NCBI GenBank assembly: GCA_021159825.1
Contig: JAGHDR010000364.1
Location: 1-11,427, forward strand
From: Deltaproteobacteria bacterium
GTDB lineage: Bacteria > Desulfobacterota > DSM-4660 > Desulfatiglandales > Desulfatiglandaceae
Length of the DNA: 11,427 bases
Reading direction: 5' to 3'
The translations under genes were made by a program, and so were the position numbers. Below, in pieces: positions 1 through 7,289 of this stretch. The notes under the pieces were generated by a model. It did not search any database. It saw nothing but the letters and a program-made list of their open reading frames with translations, and was not told the origin of the DNA. The stretch's first letter is position 1. Every line of letters starts with the position of its first letter.

Positions 1-39
1 ATTTTTCTGCACCCTGACAACTGCCCCCTGCACCCTGAT
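1..39. repeat. C-rich dispersed repeat, copy at the left window edge
   Basis: This stretch is built from related units (CTGCACCCTGA, CTGCCCCCTG, CTGCACCCTGA) and lies just downstream of the lptD stop codon. Positions 1-29 match 7177-7205 in inverted orientation at 27 of 29 bases, and the first 17 match exactly. Positions 12-30 (CCCTGACAACTGCCCCCTG) recur exactly and in the same orientation at 7228-7246. It therefore belongs to the same family as the palindromic element between the two operons. The copy may continue beyond the window, so I cannot say whether it is also palindromic. There is no evidence that it is transcribed or acts as a terminator. Confidence 0.7.
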
Positions 40-40
40 T

Positions 41-2356
41 TTACCAACTCCCCGCGGCTCCCAATCCCACCAGGCGAACGGCCACGATAAAAGTGGTGTC
101 GCCGCTCTCTTTCCCGGCGCCCAGTTTAACGCCCCAGCACTGCCCCTGGTAGCCGAGCCATCCGGTGCTGGTGATATTCTTTTCAACTTCCAGATCCCTT
201 TGAAGCGATCCACCCACCGAAAACCCATAAGCCAGGTTTATATTGGTCCGGAAATTGATATTGGTTTGGTCTTCTTCTTCGTATTTGTAGTGCTGATAAT
301 TGATTTCATAGTAGTCGCGTCTGCCGCTGTATCTATTAACGGTAAATTCTCCGGAAAGGGTTGTCTGGGTAAAAGTACTCTCGTAGTGATCCCAACCGGT
401 GCTGCCCCTCAGGTCCAGTGTTGGAAAAGGCGTTACAATCAACTCCGCCGTCAGAGGGGTAAACGGTCTGTTTTTACCGTCATCGGTTGCCTCCTGGATA
501 TCGTACCCCTGGTTGAGCCGAAAAATAGCCCATTGGTTATAGTCCACATTACCTTTTTTATCCTCCATTCGTGCATCCAGAAAGTTTTCAAGGGAAAATG
601 TCACCCGGTTTTTGTCTTGGTTCCCCTCATCCTGATTAAATGTGAGGTGCCAGGGGGTTCCATAGTCATCCTGTTCAATGGGACTGAACCAGGGTGCTTC
701 TTCTCCGTCGTTGTGATAACCCTGATAAGTGTAATAGAGGGAGGGGGAGATCTTGTGTCGCAATTTCGTGGCGTTTCTCCAGGATGTTTCGAAGAACTTT
801 TCCACGTTGGTGCTCAGCCGGGTGTTGGCCTCATAAAGGGTCTGATAAGAATGGCTTTTTTCGCCCTGGTTGTTATTGATCCACTGGGAATTATAGGTGT
901 AGCGAAAAGAGGGTTCAAATTCCACGTAGGGGCCCAGCCGGAAAGGGAAGTTTAGCTGAGGAGAAAGGGTGATGTCATGCCCCCTGTTGGCCTCATCGCT
1001 CCGGATATAGCTATAATCCGTTTCAAAATTAAAAAACACCGGCCATCCCATTAACTGCTCCTGGAGAAGGTCAAAGTTCAGCCCACCCATAGGCTGCTCC
1101 ATGAGATTTTTGGTTTCGGGATCTTCGACCTGCTGAAAGTAGCCGGCAATGCCTTGAAGGGTATAAGATTCTCCATCCCGACTGAGCCTCAAGGCGGACC
1201 TTCGCGTAGGAGAACGTTTTTCCTGAACCGGTCGCTCCGATTCTTCCTGCAGGTTCGACCGCACGTCAAAACCGTAGAGCTTTTCCTCGAACTCCCTAAG
1301 ATACTCCTGATCACTGACAAAATCCCCATCAAGGCGGGCGACAACCCCCAGGGGAAGGTCCTGGTTTGCTCGTCCCCTCAGCCAGTAACGGGTCTGGTTG
1401 GTCCGGGCATAGGGGCTGATGTCCAGCGCATTACCATCGGTCATGTTTTTCTGAGCTTCCTTGTCTGAAAGGATATCGAATTCCAGAATGCCTTTTGAAT
1501 TTTTACTTTCAACGTATCGAAATTCCATCCCCTGCATGTACCCCCGTTTGGACATGTATCGCTGGTAAAAGGTGGCATCGGTTTGATCTGAGATGGCCCA
1601 GTAAAACGGGATCATCACCTCTGCGCCATTGAGGGTGGAGTAACCCAGCTTGGGGGGAAGCAGGCCGGTCTGGCGTTTGGTTTTTGCCGGGAAAATCATG
1701 TAGGGGATGTAGATAATGGGGAGACCCCGAATTCGAAAGGCGGAATTCTTTACCGTGCCGTATCCTTCAATGGTCACCTTGACTTCCGATCCCGTGATGG
1801 TCCAGTCGGGATTTTTGCCGTCGCAGGTCGTGATGGTACAGTCACTGACTAAATAGGTGCTTTCCCCTGTCTTCTGCATCTGACTGCCGCTGAGATAGTA
1901 ATGGTTTGCCTTCATGAAAAGTCTTCCGTCAACGATTTCACCGGTCTGTGTATTGAGATTGAAGGTCCCTTCTTTTCCGGTGATGATATCACCGTCTGTT
2001 TCGATCCTTAACCCTCCGGAAGCTGTGGCAACACCGGTTTTCGTGTTGAAAACAGCCGATTGGGTATACAGGGCCTGACCTGCTTTTTTGATAACGACAT
2101 TATCTTTGGCATGGTAAGTGCCTTTCTTTTCATTATAGCTGAGGCTGTCGGCTGTGATTTCCCACGGTGTATCGTTGCTTTCAATATCTTTTTCCTTGGC
2201 TGAAAGATTAACTGCCAGGCTGTCTTGTACAAAAAAAGGCAAAATGAAAAAAAGACTCAGCCATAACGCCAACCCAACGGTCCGGAACAAAGGTGAAATT
2301 CCCACCGTGGTGGCGATATATTTTTTCATGATTTCCGGATAAACTTTTACAGTCAT
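41..2356 (-). CDS. lptD: LPS-assembly outer-membrane protein LptD (OstA/Imp)
   Basis: LptD is the outer-membrane beta-barrel that, with the lipoprotein LptE, inserts lipopolysaccharide into the outer leaflet at the end of the Lpt bridge. The 771-residue product has a basic start (MKKYIA), a hydrophobic signal segment (about residues 26-48), and an OstA-type periplasmic jellyroll (about 63-205) with repeated short beta strands such as WEITADSLSYNEKKGTYHA. A long barrel region follows, rich in alternating aromatic and polar residues, and ends in Trp. The conserved stretch IPYMIFPAKTKRQTGLLPP (about 216-234) marks the jellyroll-barrel junction. Only three cysteines are visible (C173, C178, C740); the E. 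coli protein uses four in two disulfides. The start ATG overlaps the folC stop as ATGA, suggesting translational coupling. A second in-frame ATG at 2329 would give a more typical signal peptide, and neither has a strong Shine-Dalgarno sequence. It is the last gene of the leftward operon. Confidence 0.93.
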   Translation of the reverse strand: MTVKVYPEIMKKYIATTVGISPLFRTVGLALWLSLFFILPFFVQDSLAVNLSAKEKDIESNDTPWEITADSLSYNEKKGTYHAKDNVVIKKAGQALYTQSAVFNTKTGVATASGGLRIETDGDIITGKEGTFNLNTQTGEIVDGRLFMKANHYYLSGSQMQKTGESTYLVSDCTITTCDGKNPDWTITGSEVKVTIEGYGTVKNSAFRIRGLPIIYIPYMIFPAKTKRQTGLLPPKLGYSTLNGAEVMIPFYWAISDQTDATFYQRYMSKRGYMQGMEFRYVESKNSKGILEFDILSDKEAQKNMTDGNALDISPYARTNQTRYWLRGRANQDLPLGVVARLDGDFVSDQEYLREFEEKLYGFDVRSNLQEESERPVQEKRSPTRRSALRLSRDGESYTLQGIAGYFQQVEDPETKNLMEQPMGGLNFDLLQEQLMGWPVFFNFETDYSYIRSDEANRGHDITLSPQLNFPFRLGPYVEFEPSFRYTYNSQWINNNQGEKSHSYQTLYEANTRLSTNVEKFFETSWRNATKLRHKISPSLYYTYQGYHNDGEEAPWFSPIEQDDYGTPWHLTFNQDEGNQDKNRVTFSLENFLDARMEDKKGNVDYNQWAIFRLNQGYDIQEATDDGKNRPFTPLTAELIVTPFPTLDLRGSTGWDHYESTFTQTTLSGEFTVNRYSGRRDYYEINYQHYKYEEEDQTNINFRTNINLAYGFSVGGSLQRDLEVEKNITSTGWLGYQGQCWGVKLGAGKESGDTTFIVAVRLVGLGAAGSW

Positions 2357-3675
2357 TTGAACTCATCGGGTTTGTAGCGAATCGGATCAAAACAGGTCAA
2401 TGCTTCACCAACGGTAAAAAGGGACCCACAGACAACAATTAAATCCTTGGAGGTGGCAAGCGCCTCTGCTTTTTTAAGGGCCTCGGCAAGAGACGGGACG
2501 ATTTCACCGGGTATGTTCAGGGGATGGGCTTTTTCCATCAGAACACCCGGGTCCGCCGCTCTCGAATAAACGGGTCGCGTATAGAGTACCCGATCGCTGA
2601 TGGGTACGATGGCGCGAAGTAGGGCTGCGATATCTTTGTCCGCCATGATGCCGATGACCAGAATCATCTTGTCGTATGAGAAATCCGATCGAATGGTCCG
2701 GGCCAGGGCCTTTACTGCAGCGGCATTGTGAGCGCCGTCAAGGAGGATCGTGGGGTTTTCCCTGATGATCTGCATTCGTCCGGGCCAATTTGCTTTTTTA
2801 AGGCCTTTCCGAATCTGATCCGTTGAAAGGGGGAACCCTTTTGTCTCAATTCGTTCCATCAGGGCCAGGGCCAGGGCCGCGTTGCGAGCCTGGTGGATTC
2901 CTCTGAGCCCCAGCCGCAAGCCTTTTATGTTGCGGGATTGGCCGAAAAAATGAAGGCCGGACGGAGTGCTGCGGTACTTCACGTCTTTTCCCACCCGCCG
3001 AAAAGGGGCGCCGCGTTCTTCGGAAACAGCCTTGAATTGTTCGATGATTCGGGGCTGGGTCACGGCTGTCACTACATCGACCCCCTTCTTGATGACCCCC
3101 GCCTTTTCCCGGGCAATATGGGTAAGCGTGTTCCCCAGGTATTCCTGGTGTTCCAATCTAATATTGGTAATGCCGGTCACCAGAGGGGTGATCACATTGG
3201 TGGCATCCAACCGTCCGCCCATGCCCACTTCCATGATGGCGATATCCGTTTTTTCCCTCGCAAAATAGAGGATCGCCATGGCGGTCACGGCTTCAAAAAA
3301 GGTGGGTGGTTCGTCAGCGTTGATGACACTTTGTAATTCGTCAATCAGCGCAACAGTTTTTTCCCGGCTGATTTCTTCACCGTTGATTCTGAAGCGTTCC
3401 GTAAATCGAACCAGGTGGGGTGAGACGTACGTGCCGACCCGATACCCTGCCTCCTGCAGGATTGATCCCATAAAGGCGGCTACCGAGCCTTTGCCGTTGG
3501 TGCCGGCGATATGGATATAGTTCTGGCCGAGGTGTGGATTTCCAAATGCCTTCAGCAGGTTCTCAGTCTTGGACAGTCCAAATTTTATACCGAATTTTTG
3601 AAGATTGAAGAGATACCCAATTGCCGATTCATAGGTCATGTTATTTTTTTTGTCGGATTTAAGGAATGCTTCCAT
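2353..3675 (-). CDS. folC: Bifunctional dihydrofolate synthase / folylpolyglutamate synthase
   Basis: FolC is a cytoplasmic Mur-ligase-family enzyme. It adds glutamate to dihydropteroate and then extends the gamma-glutamyl tail of folates, using ATP. The 440-residue protein is of normal family length and carries the expected motifs in order: the ATP-binding loop GTNGKGS (58-64), the TYVSPHL folate-region motif (82-88), EVGMGGRLDATN (149-160), LEHQEYLGNTLTHIAREKAG (174-193) and LLDGAHN (311-317). The C-terminal glutamate-ligase domain runs to the end. In the motif usually written ITNIGLDH this copy has ITNIRLEH, a small deviation that should not abolish function. I chose the ATG at 3675, with a weak AGG upstream; an internal ATG at 3639 (MTYESAIGYL) is possible because many family members begin near that motif. 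It lies 85 bases after the helicase gene and overlaps lptD by 4 bases, so it is co-transcribed with both. The pairing with lptD probably reflects operon layout rather than shared function. Confidence 0.95.
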   Translation of the reverse strand: MEAFLKSDKKNNMTYESAIGYLFNLQKFGIKFGLSKTENLLKAFGNPHLGQNYIHIAGTNGKGSVAAFMGSILQEAGYRVGTYVSPHLVRFTERFRINGEEISREKTVALIDELQSVINADEPPTFFEAVTAMAILYFAREKTDIAIMEVGMGGRLDATNVITPLVTGITNIRLEHQEYLGNTLTHIAREKAGVIKKGVDVVTAVTQPRIIEQFKAVSEERGAPFRRVGKDVKYRSTPSGLHFFGQSRNIKGLRLGLRGIHQARNAALALALMERIETKGFPLSTDQIRKGLKKANWPGRMQIIRENPTILLDGAHNAAAVKALARTIRSDFSYDKMILVIGIMADKDIAALLRAIVPISDRVLYTRPVYSRAADPGVLMEKAHPLNIPGEIVPSLAEALKKAEALATSKDLIVVCGSLFTVGEALTCFDPIRYKPDEFK

Positions 3676-3760
3676 ACGTTGCCTATTATGATTGCAATGA
3701 AATGCCGTTTATTTTTTTGGCATACTTGCTGGATTTCAGCCGATTTGTCAATTCAAAACA

Positions 3761-5911
3761 TCAGATCTTTTCGAGCGTGGTATAGGACATGTGCAGCAGC
3801 TTTTTTCCGGCAGTCTTAAACAATACCTCAACCTTGTCGCCGGAAACGAATTTGGAAACGATTCCGGGGCCAAAGGCCGGGTGTCTGACCCGGTCGCCCT
3901 GGGAAAAGGGCTGTGATGAATTTCCAGATGATGGCGCAGCCCTCTGTTCGTGCCACGCCGGTTTTCGAGGGGTATTGAATCTTAGTGTTTTTCCCGATTC
4001 ATGTAAATAGACGTTTGGAGGAAGGGAGGTGATAAATGAGGACAACCCTTCTCCGCCGGGACTGTGCCCGGACCATCCGGAAACTTCGCTCCCGGGATAG
4101 GAGATCATCAACTGGTTTTTGGCCCGGGTGGTCGCCACATACATGAGACGCCGTTCTTCTTCCAGGTCAAGGGGATTATTGTAGGCCCTGGCGGATGGAA
4201 ATTTTCCTTCCATGGCCCAGATGACAAAGACCACGGGCCATTCAAGCCCCTTGGCGGAGTGGACCGTGGACAGGGTCAGTTTCTCATTTTGGATCCCTTT
4301 GGCGATGTCCTCTGAGCTTCCGGGCGGGTCCAGAACCAGATCGTCCAGGAACGTCCTGAGTTTTCCATAACGCTCAGCCATGGGGGCAAGCTGTTCCAAT
4401 TCCCTTTCCCGCCTGGGGTAGTCGTCGTAACGTTCCTTAAGCATGGGGACATAATAGCTCATGACTTGTGAAACTGCTTCTACAGGTGTCAGGTGTTGGG
4501 GTGAAAGCCGTTCAAGAAGGGCCCCCAGCAGTCTTAGCCCGCTCTCCCTTTTCCCGAGTTTGGGCCACTTTGAGAGGTTGTAGGGGGCAATGCGGTTGTC
4601 TTTCATCCATGTGATGATTTTTTGGCTTTTCCCCTGCCCGATGTTTTTGACGAGCCTCAGTATTCGAAGCCAGCTGACGGTTTCATCAGTGTTCACCACC
4701 ACCCGCATGTGGGCCAGGAAATCCTTGATATGGGCGGACTCCAGGAATTTGAAACCGCCGTGTTTTACATAAGGGATCCCCTGTCGGGTTAGTTCGGCCT
4801 CCAGCTCAAAAGAATGGTAAGCCGCGCGGAAAAGAACAGCAAACTCCTGAAGGCCGGCCCCTTCCCCCATGGCTTTGGTCAGGTATCTGGAAATATAGAT
4901 GGCCTGCTCCTGCTCCGTATGCGTGTCGATAACCTTTGGTTTGTCGCCGCCTTCCCGCTTTGTAAAGAGGCACTTGGTGTATTTTTCGTTCGCATGGTCC
5001 ATCAGCGCGTTGGTGAGTGCCAGGATGGGTTGGGTGGACCGGTAATTCTGTTCCAGCTTAATCACTTTTGTGTTGGAAAAAGTTTTCGGAAAATCGAGCA
5101 TGTTTCTGAAATTGGCGCCCCGAAAGGAATATATGGACTGGGAATCATCGCCGACCACCATGACATTTTGGTGGTCATGGGCCAGCCATTTTACAATGTC
5201 CGCCTGAATGCAGTTGGTGTCCTGATATTCATCAACCATGACATAGGAGTACCGTTCACCCAGTTCTTTTCGAACGGTGCTGTTTTCCATGAGGAGCTGT
5301 CTGAAACAGATGATGAGGTCGTCATAGTCCATGAGTTGATGTGTCTTTTTGTAATCGGCGTAAAGCGTTCCCAAGGTGTGGATATGGGGGGCCACTTCCA
5401 CGAACTGCCCGTATTCGTTCAGCATGAGTTTTTCCACCGGCTGCTGCAGGTTGGCGGCTTTACTGATGATATTGGCCAGTGTGCCCCGTTTGGGAAACCT
5501 GGCCGGTTTTCCGTTCATTTTGAGATCGGGTACCAGGGTACGAAGGACTTCCTCCATGTCCGATCGGTCCAGGATGGTGAAGCTGTTGGTGTACCCCAGT
5601 TCGCCGGCATGGTTTCTAAGGACCTTGAAAGCCAGGGCATGAAAAGTGCCGCCGGAAACAAATCGGCATCTTTTATCGGACAATTCCGATGCGCGATCCA
5701 GCATTTCCTGGGCGCTTTTCCGGGTAAAGGTCAGTAAGAGGATGGCTTCGGGGGGGGTGCCGGTTTCCACGAGACGGGCCACCCGATAAATTAAGGTCCT
5801 GGTTTTTCCACTTCCCGCCCCTGCGATGACGAGGACCGGCCCCGAAAGGGTCATCACCGCTTCCAGCTGTTCCGCATTCAAAACATTTTCGTAATCAATT
5901 TTTCGGGTCAA
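3761..5911 (-). CDS. UvrD/PcrA-type superfamily 1A DNA helicase (UvrD/Rep family)
   Basis: This is an ATP-dependent 3'-5' DNA helicase of the kind that acts in nucleotide-excision and mismatch repair and removes protein from DNA. From the TTG start the protein is 716 residues, close to E. coli UvrD and Bacillus PcrA. Motifs appear in order: Q motif LNAEQLEAV (11-19), Walker A GAGSGKT (31-37), motif Ia LLLTFTRKSA, motif II DEYQDTN (227-233), motif III VGDDSQSIYSFRGA (253-266), motif IV QNYRST (288-293), motif V TVHSAKGLEW (549-558) and motif VI EERRLMYVATTRAK (585-598). The tail (about 669-716, GDRVRHPAFGPGIV to LEKI) is the Tudor-like module seen at the end of PcrA and UvrD, which in those proteins contacts RNA polymerase or UvrB. 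The longest reading begins at an ATG at 6025, but that would add 38 residues of odd composition and overlap the upstream gene. The TTG at 5911 has a good AAGGA 8 bases before it. uvrD and pcrA cannot be told apart from sequence alone. Confidence 0.93.
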   Translation of the reverse strand: MTRKIDYENVLNAEQLEAVMTLSGPVLVIAGAGSGKTRTLIYRVARLVETGTPPEAILLLTFTRKSAQEMLDRASELSDKRCRFVSGGTFHALAFKVLRNHAGELGYTNSFTILDRSDMEEVLRTLVPDLKMNGKPARFPKRGTLANIISKAANLQQPVEKLMLNEYGQFVEVAPHIHTLGTLYADYKKTHQLMDYDDLIICFRQLLMENSTVRKELGERYSYVMVDEYQDTNCIQADIVKWLAHDHQNVMVVGDDSQSIYSFRGANFRNMLDFPKTFSNTKVIKLEQNYRSTQPILALTNALMDHANEKYTKCLFTKREGGDKPKVIDTHTEQEQAIYISRYLTKAMGEGAGLQEFAVLFRAAYHSFELEAELTRQGIPYVKHGGFKFLESAHIKDFLAHMRVVVNTDETVSWLRILRLVKNIGQGKSQKIITWMKDNRIAPYNLSKWPKLGKRESGLRLLGALLERLSPQHLTPVEAVSQVMSYYVPMLKERYDDYPRRERELEQLAPMAERYGKLRTFLDDLVLDPPGSSEDIAKGIQNEKLTLSTVHSAKGLEWPVVFVIWAMEGKFPSARAYNNPLDLEEERRLMYVATTRAKNQLMISYPGSEVSGWSGHSPGGEGLSSFITSLPPNVYLHESGKTLRFNTPRKPAWHEQRAAPSSGNSSQPFSQGDRVRHPAFGPGIVSKFVSGDKVEVLFKTAGKKLLHMSYTTLEKI

Positions 5912-5917
5912 AACTTG

Positions 5918-5924
5918 TTTCCTT
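5918..5924 (-). promoter_or_regulatory. Shine-Dalgarno sequence that decides the helicase start
   Basis: On the minus strand this reads AAGGAAA and sits 8 bases (counted from AAGGA) before the in-frame TTG at 5911. It is the only strong ribosome-binding site near the N-terminus of the helicase, and it leaves a product that begins a few residues before the Q motif. The more distal ATG at 6025 lies inside the preceding gene. Confidence 0.65.
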
Positions 5925-5990
5925 ATATTTAAGGTTGCGGTGGATGGATGGTCAGGTTGAATGGGGCAATGGTGTTTTTGTGCGATGGAT

Positions 5991-6812
5991 TTAAAAAAGA
6001 AGCACCAGCAGGGGACCCATGGCAATGATGATCAACACAAAAAAAATGAAAACCGGCAGTAAGAACGCCATAACGACCCTGGAATAGGAAATGTGATGGA
6101 TTTTATGAAGCCCGATAATCTGAATGACCAGTTTCCATACGGTTGCGATCCAATTGCCCATAAAGGGTATGATGTTCCATGCCAGTGCCGCCTGAGAGTA
6201 GGCGACCACCCTGAAAGTGGATTGATATCCTTCTTTTCCTCCCCTGACAATCAGCAGCATCAAATGGAGGATACCGCTGTAAAAAATCATATTCAAGACG
6301 ACCGCCAATGGGATTCCCACCATGAGGGTGAGGAATATCCAGATGCCGTTCAGGTGTCTGAAAACAGAATCGCCAAACGGTAAAACCCCCAATGAAAACA
6401 AGAGGACTGGCCAGAAAAAAGCCAGCATATCCCCAAAACCGCCGATCAACAGGCCGAAGGCGAGAGGCTCTTTGAACCCTTCCGGATAGCTCCGGGCCTT
6501 GAATAGTGCCCCGGGTTGAAAAAGAGCGTTCTTAAAGGTCAGAAAAATGCCGTTTAAAAGTCCCAGGTCGTCTCTTTTTTCCCAAGGGATGCCGGCCGTT
6601 TCGGCATCAGAATCGAGAGGCGGTGTTAAAATGCTTGATTCGAACATTTCAGGCGATTTTTCCTGTGGCGCATCCACGGGTTTTTTCCGGCGTGAGAGCG
6701 GGAACTTCTGATGGCAGCGAGGGCAGATGGCCATTTTTGCGCCGGCGGGAATTTTTTTCTCAGAGAGTTTTTTTGAAAAGCTGCAGTAGGGACAGCTAAG
6801 CAGAACGCTCAT
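5991..6812 (-). CDS. Zinc-ribbon and Yip1-domain integral membrane protein
   Basis: The 273-residue product starts with a zinc ribbon of the MJ0042/zinc_ribbon type, with CPYC at 7-10 and CPRC at 30-33, which would bind one zinc ion. A charged linker follows (about 40-90). The C-terminal half is hydrophobic, with about five predicted membrane segments between residues 115 and 273, and has the arrangement of bacterial Yip1-family proteins: a conserved FKNALFQPGALF entry before the first helix, then Gly/Pro-containing helices such as AFLLPVFIFFVL. The function of bacterial Yip1 proteins is not established, so I give none. The start ATG is well supported by AAGGGAG 7 bases upstream and overlaps the previous stop by 4 bases. 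The helicase start lies about 80 bases downstream. The zinc ribbon is expected to face the cytoplasm, but this was not derived rigorously. Confidence 0.8.
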   Translation of the reverse strand: MSVLLSCPYCSFSKKLSEKKIPAGAKMAICPRCHQKFPLSRRKKPVDAPQEKSPEMFESSILTPPLDSDAETAGIPWEKRDDLGLLNGIFLTFKNALFQPGALFKARSYPEGFKEPLAFGLLIGGFGDMLAFFWPVLLFSLGVLPFGDSVFRHLNGIWIFLTLMVGIPLAVVLNMIFYSGILHLMLLIVRGGKEGYQSTFRVVAYSQAALAWNIIPFMGNWIATVWKLVIQIIGLHKIHHISYSRVVMAFLLPVFIFFVLIIIAMGPLLVLLF

Positions 6813-7081
6813 TTTCTCGCTCCCTTTTGCCCCTTCTGACGTTTTGAAAGCGCTTTTTTATCGGACCAGCGTTTCAGACTGCCCATAAGCCCTCCTGAAG
6901 ACGATCGGTCCAGTGCCTCGCCTCTCAGTTCAATGCCCTGTTCCGTTTGCAGTGCAGCTTGTAGACATTCTTTTCTTTCAGCGCATTTAAAGCATTCAGG
7001 AACGATTTCCCTGAAGCCTTCATTCCCCATGGGAAAGACGTTATCCAGTATTCCGAAGCAGTCTTTGCGGCTTTGAATCAT
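6809..7081 (-). CDS. Small conserved four-cysteine protein, function unknown
   Basis: This is the first gene of the leftward operon and encodes 90 residues. The N-terminal half holds four cysteines (C8, C30, C33, C39) around the sequence CFGILDNVFPMG and then PECFKCAERKECLQAAL. The C-x2-C-x5-C spacing plus the upstream cysteine could bind zinc or an iron-sulfur cluster. The C-terminal third is strongly basic (KRWSDKKALSKRQKGQKG). I recognise this as the kind of short cysteine protein found in deltaproteobacterial genomes but know no assigned function. The start ATG follows AAGG at about 10 bases. The stop overlaps the start of the next gene by ATGA, so translation is probably coupled to the zinc-ribbon/Yip1 protein. 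The coupling and the shared cysteine-motif character suggest, but do not prove, that the two products are related in function. Confidence 0.7.
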   Translation of the reverse strand: MIQSRKDCFGILDNVFPMGNEGFREIVPECFKCAERKECLQAALQTEQGIELRGEALDRSSSGGLMGSLKRWSDKKALSKRQKGQKGARK

Positions 7082-7130
7082 GATGCTCGTGCCTTATCCC
7101 CCTTACTTCATTTTAGCCTCAAGCGCCCGC

Positions 7131-7159
7131 AATATACACTATTCGTTCCAATGAATAAA
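7131..7159 (-). promoter_or_regulatory. Candidate sigma70 promoter for the leftward operon
   Basis: On the minus strand, TATATT (7131-7136) is a good -10 element, one mismatch from TATAAT. It is separated by 17 bases from TTTATT (7154-7159), a weak -35 that matches the consensus at three of six positions. Transcription would start near 7124, about 40 bases before the first ATG at 7081. The placement is sensible, but the -35 is poor and the region is AT-rich, so this is only a candidate. Confidence 0.35.
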
Positions 7160-7176
7160 CCCTGATATTAAAAATA

Positions 7177-7245
7177 AGGGTGCAGTTATCAGGGTGCAGA
7201 AAAATCGGCTTCGAATTTCATCCTGCCCCCTGACAACTGCCCCCT
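7177..7245. repeat. Imperfect palindromic repeat in the divergent intergenic region
   Basis: The left arm (7177-7200) and right arm (7222-7245) are inverted copies of each other at 20 of 24 positions, separated by a 21-base loop. Each arm consists of two CTGC(A/C)CCCTG-like units joined by A(T/C)AA. The left arm with adjacent bases (7177-7205) is a 27/29 inverted match to the window's first 29 bases, and 7228-7246 is an exact direct match to 12-30. The element lies between the candidate leftward promoter and the rightward promoter. It could be a mobile palindrome, a protein-binding site or a structured DNA element. It is not an intrinsic terminator for either operon, because both begin rather than end here. 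Confidence 0.75.
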
Positions 7246-7253
7246 GTTATTCG

Positions 7254-7282
7254 TTGACATGGGAAATGTGAACTTCTATGAT
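7254..7282 (+). promoter_or_regulatory. Near-consensus sigma70 promoter of the rightward operon
   Basis: TTGACA (7254-7259) is a perfect -35 element. After a 17-base spacer comes TATGAT (7277-7282), five of six matches to the -10 consensus. Transcription is expected at about 7289-7290, which coincides with the ATG at 7290 of the phosphatase gene. The -10 box covers the more upstream ATG at 7278, so that codon could not be in a transcript from this promoter. It begins eight bases after the palindromic repeat ends. Confidence 0.7.
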
Positions 7283-7289
7283 TCAACGC

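Noticed and set aside
200..955. Long plus-strand open frame opposite lptD
   Set aside because: It is fully antisense to a clear LptD barrel region, has no recognisable domain, and its hydrophobic content follows from the barrel codons read on the other strand.
3702..3723. Possible hairpin terminator between the helicase gene and folC
   Set aside because: The stem is only five pairs (ATGCC/GGCAT) with a 12-base A/T-rich loop and no T-run after it on the minus strand.
3723..3751. Possible internal promoter for folC and lptD (TTGACA on the minus strand)
   Set aside because: The -35 box is perfect, but 17 bases away the sequence is CAAGTA, and no acceptable -10 lies at 16-18 bases. The best TAT-containing hexamer is 21 bases away.
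4814..5737. 307-codon plus-strand open frame opposite the helicase gene
   Set aside because: It lies wholly inside the helicase gene, covering motifs Ia to IV on the other strand, and has no recognisable domain. It is a shadow frame.
7177..7245. CRISPR-like or riboswitch-like interpretation of the palindrome
   Set aside because: There are no regularly spaced unique spacers. The element lies upstream of the predicted start sites of both operons, so it would not be in either leader RNA.
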